A stretch of DNA of 64,000 nt from Camarhynchus parvulus. Its lineage: Eukaryota > Chordata > Aves > Passeriformes > Thraupidae. The translations under genes were made by a program, and so were the position numbers. Positions 24,241-39,960 of this stretch are shown piece by piece. Positions within the stretch are counted from its first letter, which is position 1. Each line of letters begins with the position of its first letter. The notes under the pieces were generated by a model. It saw only the letters and a list, made by a program, of their open reading frames with translations, had not been told where the DNA came from and did no database searches. Location: the NCBI RefSeq assembly GCF_901933205.1, contig NC_044574.1, forward strand, positions 2,296,501 to 2,360,500, in the 5' to 3' direction.

Positions 24241-27200
24241 TCAGCCCTCGGGGCTGTTCCCCACACACGGCAGCCCTGGCACGCGCCAGCGGCGGGCACG
24301 GTGCAGCCGCAGGGACAGCCACTGCTGCTGGCTGCCCGGGAACGGTGACTCGGGCCGGGCCGGGCCATCGGCCTCCGCAGCCAGAGGGGGCGTCCCTGGG
24401 ACTGGGCCCAGCCCCTCCAGAGGGTCCAGGCCAGGAAGAGGGTCCATGGATGGCTCCAGGGGGTGGGCACCTTCGTCTGAGCCTGGCAAGGGTTGATAGG
24501 TTTGGGAGAGGTTGGATAGATGGATAGGCTGAGATGTCAGATCCTGCTTCTGATCAGGGTTCCTGTCCCCATTCCAATCCCATCCCCATCCTTGTCCGTC
24601 TCCTTGTCTCCATCCATCCTTGTCCCAGTCTCCCGATGCCTATCCCACCTGTCCCATCCCATCCCCATCCCATTCCAATCCCATCTCCATCCTTGTCCCT
24701 CTCCTTGTCTCCATCCACCCTTGCCCCAATCTCCCTATCCCAAACCCCATCTATCCTTGTCCCAATCCTCCACCCTGGGCTATCCCATCTCCACCCCATT
24801 TCATCCCAATTCCACTCCACCTCATCCCATCCGATTCCCATTTTATCACCACCCCATCTCCATTCCAATCCCATCCAGATCCTTGTCCCTCTCTCTGTCC
24901 TCATCCATCCTTGTCCCAATCTCCTGATCCCTATCCCACCCTGTCCCATCCCCATCCCTGTCCTCATTCCAATCCCATCCTTGTCCCATTCTCCCTCTCC
25001 CACCCTGTCTCATTCCATCCCCATCCCCATTCCAATCCCATCTTCATCCTTGTCCCTCTCCTTGTCCCCATCCACCCTTGTCCCAGTCTCCCATTCATCC
25101 ATGTCCCAATCTCCCTATCCCCATCCATCCTAGTCCCAATCCTCCACCCTGGGCCATCCCATCTCCACTCCATTTCATCCCATCCCCATTCCAATCCCAT
25201 CCAGATCCTTGTCCCTCTCCCTCTCCCCATCCATCCTTGTCCAAATCTCCAGATCCCTATCCCACCCTGTCCCATCTCCATCCCCGTCCCCATCTCCAAT
25301 CCCATCCCCATCCCAATCCCATCCCCATCCCCACCTGTCTCATTCCCTCCCAGCCCATTCCCCACCCCATTCCCCATTCCCCACCCCATTCCCCACCCCA
25401 TTCCCCACCCCATTCCCCATTCCCCACCCCATTCCCCATTCCGCACCCCATTCCCCACCCCATTCCCCATTCCCCACCCCATTCCCCATTCCCCACCCCA
25501 TTCTCCATTCCCCACCCCATTCCCCATTCCCCACCCCATTCTCCATTCCCCACCCCATTCTCCATTCCCCACCCCATTCCCCACCCCATTCTCCATTCCC
25601 CACCCCATTCTCCATTCCCCACCCCATTCCCCATTCCGCACCCCATTCCCCACCCCATTCCCCATTCCCCACCCCATTCCCCATTCCCCACCCCATTCTC
25701 CATTCCCCACCCCATTCCCCACGCCATTCCCCATTCCGCACCCCATTCCCCATTCCCTGCCCCATTCCCCGGCGCCCTCCCCACCATTCCCGACCCGTCC
25801 CGCTCTCACAGCAGCGCCGGAGGCTGCCCCAGCGGCGGGGGTGTCCCCCGAGCCCCCCGGGCTGCTGCAGGAGGCAGCGCACGGCCGTGTCCGTGTGGCG
25901 GAAGACGCAGAGGGCCCGCAGCGCCTGCCGCGCCTCGGGGGCCAGCCCGGAGCGCTCCGAGCACACCAGCTCCCGCACGGCCTCGAAGTCCCGCCGGAGC
26001 TGCAGGGCACCCTGCAGGCTGGCACGGGGGTCAGCGTGGGGGTGGGACCCCAGAACCCCCAGCAGGACCCCACAGAACCCCCTGGCACTGTCACCACACA
26101 CTGTGACCACCACTGAGATCCTGGCGCTGCCAGCAGACCCCCACGACCACCACTGGGACACCAACAGCAGGACCCCAACCTAACACTGAGCCCCCTGGCC
26201 TGGCATTGGACCCCAGCACTGCCACTGGACCCCCAGAGCCCCACTGGGACCCCTGGAACTGCCACTGGCACCTTGGAAACTGCCACTGGGACCCCCAGGA
26301 CACCACTGAGACCTCTGAAACTGCCACTGGGACCCCCAGAACCCCACTGGGACCCCCAGAACCCCACTGGGACCTCTGAAACTGCCACTAGGACCTCTGA
26401 AACTGCCACTGGGACCCCCCAGAACCCCACTGGGACCTCTGAAATTGCCACTGGGACCCCTGGAATTGCCACTGGGACCCTCAGGATCCCACTTGGACCT
26501 CGGAAACTGCCACTGGGGCCCCCAGAACCCCACTAGGTCCCCCGGAACTGCCACTGGGACCTCTGAACTCCACTGGGACCCCCAGACAACTGGGACCCCC
26601 AGAACCCCACTGGGAACTCTGAAATTGCCCCTGGGACACCTGGAACTGCCACTGGGACCCCCAGAACCCCACTGGGACCCCCAGAGCCCCACTGGGACCC
26701 TGAGACTGCCACTGGGACGCCCATGACACCATGGGGACCCCTGGAACTGCCACTGGGACCCCTGAAACTGCCACTGGGACCCCTGAAACTGCCACTGGGA
26801 TCCCCAGGACCCCACTGGGACCCCCAGCCTGTCACTGGGACTTCTGAAACTGCCACTGGGACTCCCAGCACTGCCACTGGGACCCCCAGGACCCCACTGG
26901 GACCCCTGGCACTGCCCACAGGCTGTGCCCCCCCATCCCCAGTACCTGAACTTGATGCGGCGGGTGAGGATGTGATCCATCCAGGCCTCCAGGAAGGCCG
27001 TGGTGACCCGTGCCAGGGTGGGCACCTGGGCATCGTGGGGCAGGGCCTGGGCACCCTGCAGCACCTGCCCCAGCACCGCCTGCACCGCGGCCGCCGCGTA
27101 GGCGCTGGGGGAGCTGGGCAGCTCTGGGGGACACAGGGACACAGGTCAGTGACCCCCTAAATCCCCTCACAGCCCCCCCAGCCCCAGCACCCACCAGCAC

Positions 27201-30200
27201 GGGGTCCAAGCCGCCAGTGCCGGCCCAGAGGCATCGTCTGGTCGAAGATCTCGGCCGAAAGCCGCTTGCAGCTGGTGGAGAACATCCAGAGCACGTCCCC
27301 GGAGAAGAGCTGGGACACGGGATGACACAGAGTTACACAGGGTGACACAGGTGACACGGGCATCTTCATGCTCAGACCACCCTCCTGCAATCCCAGCACA
27401 CCTGGATGCTGTTGGCCACGTCGCAGATCTGCCGGCACAGCTGGAGCTCCCACGGGGATCCCGGGCTGGGGGGCGGCTCAGGGGGGCTGTCCCCAGGAAT
27501 GTCCCCTGGCTCTGGGAAGGTCCTGCTCACCTGCAGCATCAGCTGCTCTGCCTCTGCCTTCAGCACCTGGAGAGCAGCAGGTGGAATGAATCCAGCCTTG
27601 CTGTGTCCCCCCAGCCCCCCATGCCTCCTGTGCCCCCCATACCTGCAGGTCTCCCTGGGTGAGCAGCAGGAACTGAGGCAGTGCCCAGGCCGCCAGGTAC
27701 CGCCCGGCCCGGCCCGTCAGCGCCACGTGGGCGGCCGCCACCGCCGCCAGGCACCGGCCCAGCACCTGCAGCCGCAGGCAGAGACCCCCGGGGGGGGCTG
27801 CGGGTGGGGGTCAGCACAGAGAGGACCCCCAGAGCCACCTGCCCCCCTCCCCAGACCCCTCTCACCGTGCGGGCAGGCGGGCAGCAGGCGCAGGCAGCGC
27901 AGGGCCAGTGCTAGGGCTGGGAAGAGGCACCGGAGCTGCTGGGCTGTGCGGCTGCACCCCGGCCCTGGGGACCCCCCTGGGGCCTCCAAGCACTTGTCTG
28001 ACAGCCCTGAGCCCAGAGCACGGGTAAAATCTGGAGGAGAAACAGTCAGAAAGCCCCAACATTCCCCACTTGCACCTCACACCCCATCTCATACCCAAGC
28101 CTTCACAGCATACCCCACTCCCTCACCCCATATCCACTGAGTGCCCCACACCGTGGCCCCCACCTTGTACCCCAAAGCCCACACCCCACCCCACACCCCT
28201 CCCTGTGGCCCCCAGCCCCCATACCCGTGTCCCAGCTGCAGAGAACGCCCCGGCACAGCAGCTGCAGGCAGAGCCGCCCCAGCTCCTCCCGGCACTGAGC
28301 GGGCACACGGGCTGTGGGGACACAGCGGGGCTCAGGGTGGCACAGGGACACCCCGAGGCACCCCACACCCCCTGTACCCCCACACGTACCAACAGCCAGC
28401 GCACGGCTCAGCTCCCACGCCGCGGTGACGGTGGCACTGGGGGTGGCAGGAGGGGTGCCCGGGCTGTCCCCCAGCACAGCTCCCACATGCTCCCAGAGCA
28501 GCAGGCGGTACCGGGCGCTCAGGGTGGCGGCCACGGGGCCGCGGGCAGTGTCCAGCCACCGCACGGCCTTCCAGCCCCCAGCACTGCCCGGCCGCAGCCC
28601 CGCGGGCTCGGGGCTCTCTGACAGCACCGGCTGCCACAGGCTGTCAGCTGAGGCCACCAGCGCCCCAAAAACGTGTCCCATCAGCTCCTCGTCCTCCTGG
28701 CACAGTGCCTGCAGCTCAGCCGCCAGCGCCACTGCTGCTCCAGAAGGTTCTGTGTCCATCTCAGCCGTGGGTGGCCACGGCACCCCCACATCCTCCCAGC
28801 GGACGTGTCCATCCCTGATGCTCCCACTCTGGGGCCACAGGAGGGGCCGGAGCCTCTGGGCCACGGCCCGGCCGCGCTCGGCCGCCAGCAGCCGCAGCAC
28901 CCCGCCCACCGTGAAGGCACCGGGAGCCCTCACCTCGGGGCCCAGCTCCTCGGCCAGCCCCGTCACCACGCGGTTGTACATCTCCAGCCCCTGGAAGAGC
29001 TCAGCCAGGCTCTCAGCGGCCGGGGCGGGCGTACCGGGGTGGCCCAGCTGCCTCAGCCGTGCCTCGATGTGCCGCCCGGTGAGGCGTGAGGCCGTCAGGG
29101 CGGGCAGCAGCAGCGCCCAGCGCACGTGCAGCACGGCCTGGCCTCGCGCGCGCAGCGCCGCAGCCACGCTGCGTCCCGCGCAGGCGCCGCAGCAGCGCGG
29201 CCCAGTGCCCCGGCGCGGCCCGCAGCTCCGCGCCACAGCTCCCGCAGCGCCGGCGCCGCGCCGCCTCACCGGGCTCTCCGGCCTCCGGTAACGCCTGCAG
29301 CCGCCGTAGGAAGTCGGAGGAGGCCTTGAGGCGTCGAGTGAAGTCGCGGGCCAGGCGGAGCTGGTGGCGGTGCTGCAGCAGCGCGTGCAGGGTCGCTCCC
29401 CGCTCCGCCACGCGCCGCCGCACGGCGTCCTCGGAAAAGTCACCGGCGCCGCCGCCGGGATGGGGCCGCACGTAGCCCAGGAAGGTCTCGGTGCGAGGGT
29501 CCTCCCAGACGCACAGGCAGCGGAGCAGCGCCGGGAAGGTTTGCTCCAGAGGGACCACGATGGACGCTGCTTCATCCTCGTCCTCGTCGTCGTCCTCGTC
29601 GGTGTCGCCGCGCCGGCTCGACCGCGGGGACAGCAGGCGGCGCAGTCCCGGGGTGACGCTGCGCAGCATGGCCTCTGCCCGCTGCAAGGAGCGCGCCAGG
29701 GGCCCCCGCGACCCGCCTGGGGACATGGCACCCTCAGGATGGGGCAGGCACCACGGTGTAGGGTGGGCACCCCCAGTTTGAAGAACCTTGCTGTGGGGCA
29801 GCACCTACCCACCACTGTCCCACGGCCACCCTAACCCTGAGACTCCCAGGACCCCACTGCCCATCGGGATCCCTACAGCCCGCCACATGGCAGCAATGCC
29901 CCCCCAAGGAACCTGGACCCCATTAGGGTCCTCCACACTCCCCCCCAGGACCATGCACCCCATCAGGATCCCCTCAGCCCCCCAGAACTCCACATCCCCT
30001 TGTGCTCCCCGCAGTCTCCGGGGGTCTCACCGGGCTCGGGGGGGTCCCCGCGGGCAGCCCCATCGCCCGGTCCCGGCCGGGCCGTTAGCAGCAGCAGGAT
30101 GAGGCCGCCCAGGCCGGCGTCGCCCACCTAAAGGGGTACGGAGGGCTCAGGACCCCCGGGCCGGGGCGAAGGGCGGGGCCACGCGTGACTCCGCCCATTA

Positions 30201-30476
30201 CTACACCTGCCACGCCCACACCACGCCCCCAGCCGGCTCCCGCTGTGACCACGCCCCCGGTCAGGGCTCGCCACGTTTGGCCACTCCCTCGCCCCGCCCC
30301 CTGCTCCGTTGCCATGGAGACACAGCGCTGCCTGGGCCCGGTGCCCCCCCGCCCACCCCGTTACCGGCCCGGCCCCGCTGCTGCCCCGGGAGGGGTGTCC
30401 GAGTCCCCCCCGCCCCGAGCGGCCTCACCTGCAAGCATAGCTCTCCGCCGCGCCGCTCAGCGCCGCCGGCGTCCAT
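24241..30476 (-). CDS. CCDC142: Coiled-coil domain-containing protein 142
   Basis: A conserved vertebrate protein without an assigned biochemical activity. Exons in transcript order: 30429-30476, 30031-30127, 28390-29716, 28225-28311, 27866-28030, 27643-27797, 27402-27566, 27195-27309, 26946-27123, 25810-26018 and 24241-24482. Phases were checked at the first and last junctions. Family matches include QTFPALLRCLCVWEDPR, FLRRLQALPEAG, HYLA-like RYLAAWALPQFLLLTQGDL, MPLGRHWRLGP, FLEAWMDHILTRRIKF and LQGALQLRRDFEAVRELV. An acidic run (DEDDDEDEDE) follows the N-terminus. The long exon has one apparent frame break near 29170-29180: the frame of WAALLRRLRG shifts by one relative to SVAAALRARGQAVLHVRW, next to a three-C run. 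The gene is head to head with TTC31. Confidence 0.9.
24540..25330. repeat. CCCATCCCCATTCCAATCCCATCC array
   Basis: Diverged units of CCCATCCCCATTCCAATCCC and TCCTTGTCCCTCTCC in blocks of about 200-300 bases, within the last CCDC142 intron. ORFs here are artefacts. Confidence 0.85.
25355..25790. repeat. CCCCATTCCCCATTCCCCAC minisatellite
   Basis: About 430 bases of nearly perfect 8- and 11-base units (ATTCCCCA, CCACCCC) ending about 20 bases before the donor of the 25810-26018 CCDC142 exon. Strand asymmetry is strong, with runs of G only on the transcribed product. Confidence 0.9.
26205..26915. repeat. 19-base minisatellite AACTGCCACTGGGACCCCT
   Basis: About 35 imperfect copies, alternating with CCCCAGAACCCCACTGGGAC, fill the CCDC142 intron between the 25810-26018 and 26946-27123 exons. 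Confidence 0.9.
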
Positions 30477-30814
30477 GCCGGGCCATGCCGGGGGCGGCGG
30501 CAGCAAAGAGGCTTAGGCCGCGCCCTCGCTAATCCGGGGGGCTGGGCCAAACTGGCCGCCAGGAGGGGCCCGGCGTGAGGGGCGGGACGAGCGGCGGGGG
30601 GCGGCCGAGCCCACGGCCTTGGGGCAGGCGGGGACGGCGGGAGAGGATGTGGAGCGCCGGTCCCGCTCTGTGAGGGCCCTGCGGGCCGCCGTCCTGCCCG
30701 CACCCAACATGGCGGCGGGGCGGCCTCAAGCGGCGCCCTGACGTTCTTCCGGTAGGGCCGTGATGCAATCCCGAGGCGCGGCGGCGGCGGCGGCGGCGGC
30801 GGCGGCTCGTGGCG
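30477..30814. promoter_or_regulatory. Shared CCDC142-TTC31 bidirectional promoter
   Basis: 338 bases separate the two start codons, which are head to head. The stretch is CpG-rich and TATA-less. It holds AACATGGCGGC (YY1-type) near 30706, TGACGT (CRE half site) at 30739-30744 and CTTCCGG (ETS) at 30746-30752. Site roles are inferred from motifs. Confidence 0.6.
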
Positions 30815-35150
<4,336 letters not shown>

Positions 35151-35152
<2 letters not shown>

Positions 35153-35156
35153 TAAA
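35151..35156 (+). terminator. TTC31: TTC31 polyadenylation signal AATAAA overlapping the stop codon
   Basis: TAA at 35150-35152 shares two bases with AATAAA at 35151-35156. Either the 3' UTR is only the cleavage distance, or the real stop is earlier through an unseen splice or frame break. Confidence 0.6.
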
Positions 35157-35364
35157 GCTGAGATTTGTTTTTTCTCTCTGGCCTTCCTTTGGGCTGGTGT
35201 CACTCAGCCTCTGTGGCATCTCTCTTGGAGCCCCGTGTCCCTGTCCACCCCATGTCCCCCTCTGTGTCACTCGAGCCCTGGGGGACAGCGAGGGGGGGAT
35301 CTCCACCCCCCTTTAATGTCACTGGTTGGTGACAGGAGCTTCGGGGGGGGGGTGTGACAGGCGT

Positions 35365-35465
35365 GAGATCAAATACAATTTGATTAATATGCAAATTGAG
35401 GGGGGCAGGGGCGGCCACAGCCGGTAATTAATCACCGGTTAAAACAAATTAATGCCTGCGGTGGG
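35365..35465. promoter_or_regulatory. AT-rich island with homeodomain/POU-like motifs between TTC31 and LBX2
   Basis: A sharp AT-rich block in GC-rich DNA. It holds TTTGATTAATATGCAAAT (TAAT plus an octamer-like ATGCAAAT), GGTAATTAATCACCGGTTAA and ACAAATTAATG. CCGGTAATTAATCACCGG is a near-palindrome. It lies 3' of both convergent genes, about 80 bases from the LBX2 polyadenylation signal. A candidate conserved element; conservation itself was not tested. Confidence 0.4.
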
Positions 35466-35534
35466 AGGTGCTCGCCTGGAAAAAAAGTGGGGGTGGGAGG
35501 TGGAGGGCTCTGGGGTCCATATTAAGGTGTTGCC

Positions 35535-35540
35535 TTTATT
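35535..35540 (-). terminator. LBX2: LBX2 polyadenylation signal AATAAA
   Basis: TTTATT on the plus strand about 310 bases past the LBX2 stop, followed by A/T-rich sequence. A second candidate lies near 35570. Confidence 0.6.
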
Positions 35541-35669
35541 GCAAATATTTACATCGGGGCCGATAGAAAATAAAATTTAAAAAAGAAGAAAAAAAAAACA
35601 ATGGAAAGACGAACAAAAAAAAAAAAATAAAAGCCGCAAAAGGGTGCACGGAGGGGGCGGGGCTGGGCT

Positions 35670-35848
35670 CGGCTCTTTTCGGAACCGAACGGAGCCGAGT
35701 GCGCCCGAACAGAGCCGAGTGCGCCCGAACGGAGCAGTCTCGGCCTGACCCGACCCGAATGAATCCGAACTCAGCCGAGCCGGCCCGAGTGGGTCCGAAC
35801 GGAGCAGTCTCGGTGCCACCGGATCCGAACGGAGCCGAGCGTGCTCAG
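35670..35848. repeat. LBX2: CCGAACGGAGCCGAGTGCGC repeat in the LBX2 3' UTR
   Basis: Units CGAACGGAGCCGAGTGCGCC and CGAACGGAGCAGTCTCGG recur about eight times, up to the bases next to the LBX2 stop codon. Confidence 0.8.
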
Positions 35849-35849
35849 C

Positions 35850-38800
35850 TCAGTCCGCCACGTCGATCTCCTCCTCCGAGAGCTCGGCGGGCTCTGTGGT
35901 CCCGGTGCCGGTCCCGGGAGCCCCCGGGGGCTCGGGCAGCCCCGCCAGCTGCTGCAGGGCGGCGGGGGGCAGCGCTTGCAGCGAGGCCACGTCCGCCCGC
36001 AGCTCCTCCAGGTCCCGCTTGAGCTTGGCGCGGCGGTTCTGGAACCAGGTGATGACCTGGGCGGCGGAGAGCGCCAGCCGCGCCGCCAGCGCGTCCCGGT
36101 CCACCGGGGAGAGGTAGCGCTGCCGCCGGAATCGCTGCTCCAGCTCCCGCAGCTGCTGCGCCGTGAACGCGGTCCGGGACTTGCGGCGCTTCCTGCAGGG
36201 AGGACGCGGGCCCGAGGCGCCCGGTGGGGACGGACCTGCGGAGACAGCAGGGTTAGGGCACGGAGAACGGGGAGCAGCACAGGGACCCGCACCGGGGAAC
36301 GAACCCCGGCGCCCGGCTGGGAAGTGCCCGCGGGGGCAGGGCATCGCACCGGGAACGGCACCGGGATGCCCGGCGGGGAAGGGCTTGTGGGGCAGGGACC
36401 GGCACGGGGACCCGGACAGCACCGGCACCGCGGGCCTCGAGCTGCGGGGGCAGCGGCGTCGGGTCAAAGACACCGGTACGCGCACCGGGACCCACCCCGG
36501 GCACGGCGGGTCCCGGCCCGAGGGCACGGCACTGCCGGGGCACCGGGAACTGCGGCCGCACCGGCCCCGCCGAGCCCTGCGAGTGCGTCCCGGCCCCGCC
36601 GACTCCCGGTGGAACGGAGACGAACCGGCCCACATCGAACCGAAGGCAGACGAGCCAAACCGAGTGGTGCCCAACCGAACCGAGCAAACCAAACCGCGGC
36701 CGGTACCGGCAGCCGGGACTCATCGTTCCACAGCGGCCGCGGTCGTGTCGGAGTCGCCCCGGTTGTGACCGGGGCTGAGACAGCCGCGTCCCCCCGGCGG
36801 CTGCTCCGGGAGCCCGGAACGAAGCCGGGAGCCTCGGTAGAGAACCGGGATCCTCCTTCTCTGCAATTCCAGGAGACCCGAGGCCGTGCTGGTCCCCGAT
36901 TCGACTCCGTCGCCTCTCCCGGCCCCGGTGCTGTCGCTGCTGCCCCCAGCGACCTCGGGAACCCCGGCGAGACGCGATCGCCACCCCGGGCACGGCTGCT
37001 CGCCGCCGGCGGGATCCCGATCGCTGTCCCGGTCTCTTTCCCGTGCCAGCCCCGTGGCTGCCGTCGGCACCGGTAACGCGGCTCGCTCGGGCCGTGCGTC
37101 CCCCAGTACCGGCGGAGGCTCCCGGGGTCTCTCGCAGCGCGGACTCCACTCCTCGTTCGGTAGAGGAGCCCCGGGCGGTCCCGGCCGAGTCCGTGGGTCC
37201 GTCCCGGTAGCACGGCTTTACCGCGGTCACGAAACCCCGATCAATGCCGTGTCCGTCCGTCACTCCAGTAACGGGGCTTCCCCTCCGCTCTCAGAGCGCC
37301 GATCGGCCCCGTTTCTGTCCGTCTGTCCATCCCGGTAACGGGGATTTACCGCTGCTCAGGGAGCTCTGATCGCTCCGTTGTCAGTCCGTCCTTCCGTCGC
37401 GGCGAAGAGGAGTTTTCGTTCATCACGGAAGCCCGGGGCTGTCCCGGTACCGAGGTTTTACCTGAATTACCGGCACCTCCGTCTGCCCGCCAGTCCCGGC
37501 TCGTTCCGCCGTTACCCGCGGCCGGTTCGCCACCGGGTTTTGTTCATTCCGAGATCCCCGCTCCGCGGTGTCCATCTGTCCGGCCGGTACCGGAGCTTCA
37601 CGCTCGCTCCGGGAGTTCCGATCGCTCCCGTGCTTGTCCGGCCGGCAGCGACATTTTTTCGTTCATTTTTATTAGTCCCGTGTCTGTCCTTCCGTCTGGC
37701 CGGTAACGAATTTACCTCCGCCCCGGGAGCCGCTATCGTTCCCGGTTTTGTCCGTCTGATCACCGGGTAACGATTTATTTCGTTTTTCTTTTTTTTTCTT
37801 CGCTTTTTTTTTTTCTGTCGATCTGTCCGTCCGGTAACGGGCCTTTTAACCTTAATTCCGGGAGCCCCGATCGGCCGCGGTTTTGGCCGTCTGTCCGTCC
37901 CGGAAGAAGGAATTTTTCATCCCCGTTCTTGTCCGTTTGTCCACCCGGTAAGGGGATATTTTCGCTCATTTATTTCGTTCCTTGCCTTGTCCGTCTGTCA
38001 GATAACGAGGGTTTTTACCTTAAAACCGGGACCCGAGGCGTCCCCGTTCTGTTCGTCTGTCCACCCGTTAACGGGTTGGTTTATTCGTTAATCACAGGAT
38101 CGCTGCTCTGTCTGTCTGTCCGCTATGGTGGGTTCCTTAATTACCGGAGCTCCTCTCCGTAATTAGGAATTTTTTTCCCCCGTTAATTACCGGAGTCTGG
38201 CTCCATCCTCGTTCATCTGTCCGGCCGGTAACGGAGGTTCGGTTACTCACGGGAGGGCTGATCTAGCGGTCCGTGTCCGTCAGTCCGGAGGGTTTTTCGT
38301 TACCGGCGTGAGTCGCGTTGTGCCCAACCGTATCCGTTAATTACCGGCGCGCTGCTCTGCCGTGACTGTCCGTCTGTCCGTCCCAATAATATTTTATTTT
38401 TCACGTTAATCACGGAGACCCTCTCTGTCCGCCTCAGTAATTATTTTTCTGTGTTAATTACCGAAGCCTTTCTCGGTCTGTCCAACCCGGTAACGATTTT
38501 ATTCATTCCCGGCGTGGCCGTGCTTTGCCTGTCCGTGTGTCCCTCCGAGAGAGGGATTTTCCGTTAATCCCGGAGACACGATCTGTCCGTCCGTGTCTGT
38601 CTCTCCAACCGAGGAACGGATTTTTTCGTTGCCGGAGGCGCCGTGTTGTCTGTCGGTGTCCGCCGGTCCTCCCGGTTCGGCCGAGCCCGGGAGGTGTGGG
38701 GCCGCTCCGTGCCCGTCCGTCGGACCCCTCCGGTACCGAGCTGCTCGGGCCGGCCGAGCCCCGGACGGAGGCTCGGGGCCGGTACCGGGTTTCCGTTGCC

Positions 38801-39563
38801 GGCGGGCCCCCGCGCTCGGTCACGGTCATGGTCACGACTCGGCGGCGCCGATCCACCGCCCGCTCCCGGTAAAGCTGCCGGCCCCGGCGCGGCCGGTTCT
38901 CCCGGAGCTCCTCGGTGCCTGTGGCAGCTCACCGGGCCGGGGCTCGCTCCGGTTCGCCGTGTCCGGCCCCAGGACTTCTCCGTCCCTTCGGGCTGAGGCT
39001 GCCGCGTGTCCCCGGTGTCCCGGCTGAGCACCGGCGGCTTCTCGGGCCTCCCAGCCCCGCTCGCCCCTCTGGGACAAGGAGGAAACTTCCCGGGACGGGG
39101 GACGAGGGGCGTCCCTGGCCTCGCCACGGCCTCCCCACCGCCCTCCAGCCCCGCCACCTGCCCGGTGCCCGGTTCCCTGTGCCCGGTGCCCGCCCCGCTC
39201 CCGGCCGAGCCCCCCCGGCCCGGCAGCCCCCCGGCCCCGGTACCTCCGGCCGCCTGCAGCATTCCCAGCTCCAGCCCCTGGAAGGTTTTACTGGCGAGTT
39301 CCTCCAGCGCCCAGAGCGGCGAGGCCGGGGCGCAGCCGCCGCCGCCGCCGCGGGGCCCTGTCGGGGCGGGGGGGGCGGCGGGACCGGTGCCGGTCCCGGG
39401 GGCTCCCGCCGCGGGGACGTCCAAGGATGTCCTCGATGCCGAAGGGGGTCAGCGGTTTTGTGGTGTTGGCGGGGGGCGGGAGCCGGTCCAGGGGGCTCCG
39501 CCGGTGGCCGCCGACCGCGGCGGGCAGCGGGGGGGAACCGGCCGCCTCCCCCGCCGAGGTCAT
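35850..39563 (-). CDS. LBX2: Ladybird homeobox protein LBX2
   Basis: Nuclear homeodomain transcription factor of the NK-like LBX family. Two exons: 39244-39563 and 35850-36235, joined in phase 1 by GT-AG. Exon 1 encodes MTSAGE, RRSPLDRLPPPANTTKPLTP and the eh1 co-repressor motif PFGIEDIL, then SPLWALEELASKTFQGLEL. Exon 2 encodes the homeodomain (KRRKSRTAFTAQQLRELEQR ... QVITWFQNRRAKLKRDLEE; Gln50 and Asn51 present), RADVASLQAL and an acidic tail (LSEEEIDVAD). LBX rather than another NK gene from the eh1 context and the LEELASKTF block; LBX2 rather than LBX1 from synteny with PCGF1 and TLX2. Exon 1 has one apparent frame break between FGIEDILGRP and SPLWALEEL, where an eight-base run (39368-39375) is one base too long or two too short. 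A second acceptor near 36196 would give a shorter protein. Confidence 0.93.
37190..38620. repeat. Diverged 60-90-base array in the LBX2 intron
   Basis: About 18 units built from CCGTCTGTCCGTCCGGTAAC followed by GGGGTTTT, TTCGTTAATTACCGGAG and CCCCGATCGCT. Copies carry TTAATTACCGG near 38136, 38184, 38337 and 38453 and GTTAATCAC/GTTAATCCC near 38088, 38405 and 38560. The region between 36.24 and 37.19 kb is CpG-rich, without repeats or genes. Confidence 0.75.
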
Positions 39564-39960
39564 GCCGGGACCGGGACCCGCGCCGGGAGCGGGACCCGCC
39601 GCCGCCGCCCCCCCCAGCCCCGCGATTCCCGTTCCACCGCCTTAAAGCCCCGGGATACCGGGAGGAGGAGGAGGAGGAGCCACCGACGCCCCCCGTGTCG
39701 AGGGGGGGACCGACCCCTCTCCGCCACTACCGGGGCGCAGCCCCGCGCCTCCCCCCTGTTGTCTCCCCCATTTTAACCCACCCCAGCGGGTTCCCCCTCC
39801 TCCTCTGCTCCCTCCTCATCCTCACCGCGGCTCTTACCCTCGCCCAAAAATTTATTGGCTCTTTTGCTCTAAAATGCCCCATAAAAGCATCGGGGCCGCG
39901 GCTGGGAGTGATTAAGCCCTTTTGGGTGGGTTTTGGGTTTCAGAGCCATAAATCCCCCCC
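39564..39960 (-). promoter_or_regulatory. LBX2: LBX2 promoter region
   Basis: Upstream of the LBX2 start (minus strand) there is a CpG-rich stretch, then a block with GCCAATAAAT (CCAAT box, near 39850-39862), TTTTATGGGGC and a TTAATCACTC near 39908. Roles are inferred. Confidence 0.4.
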
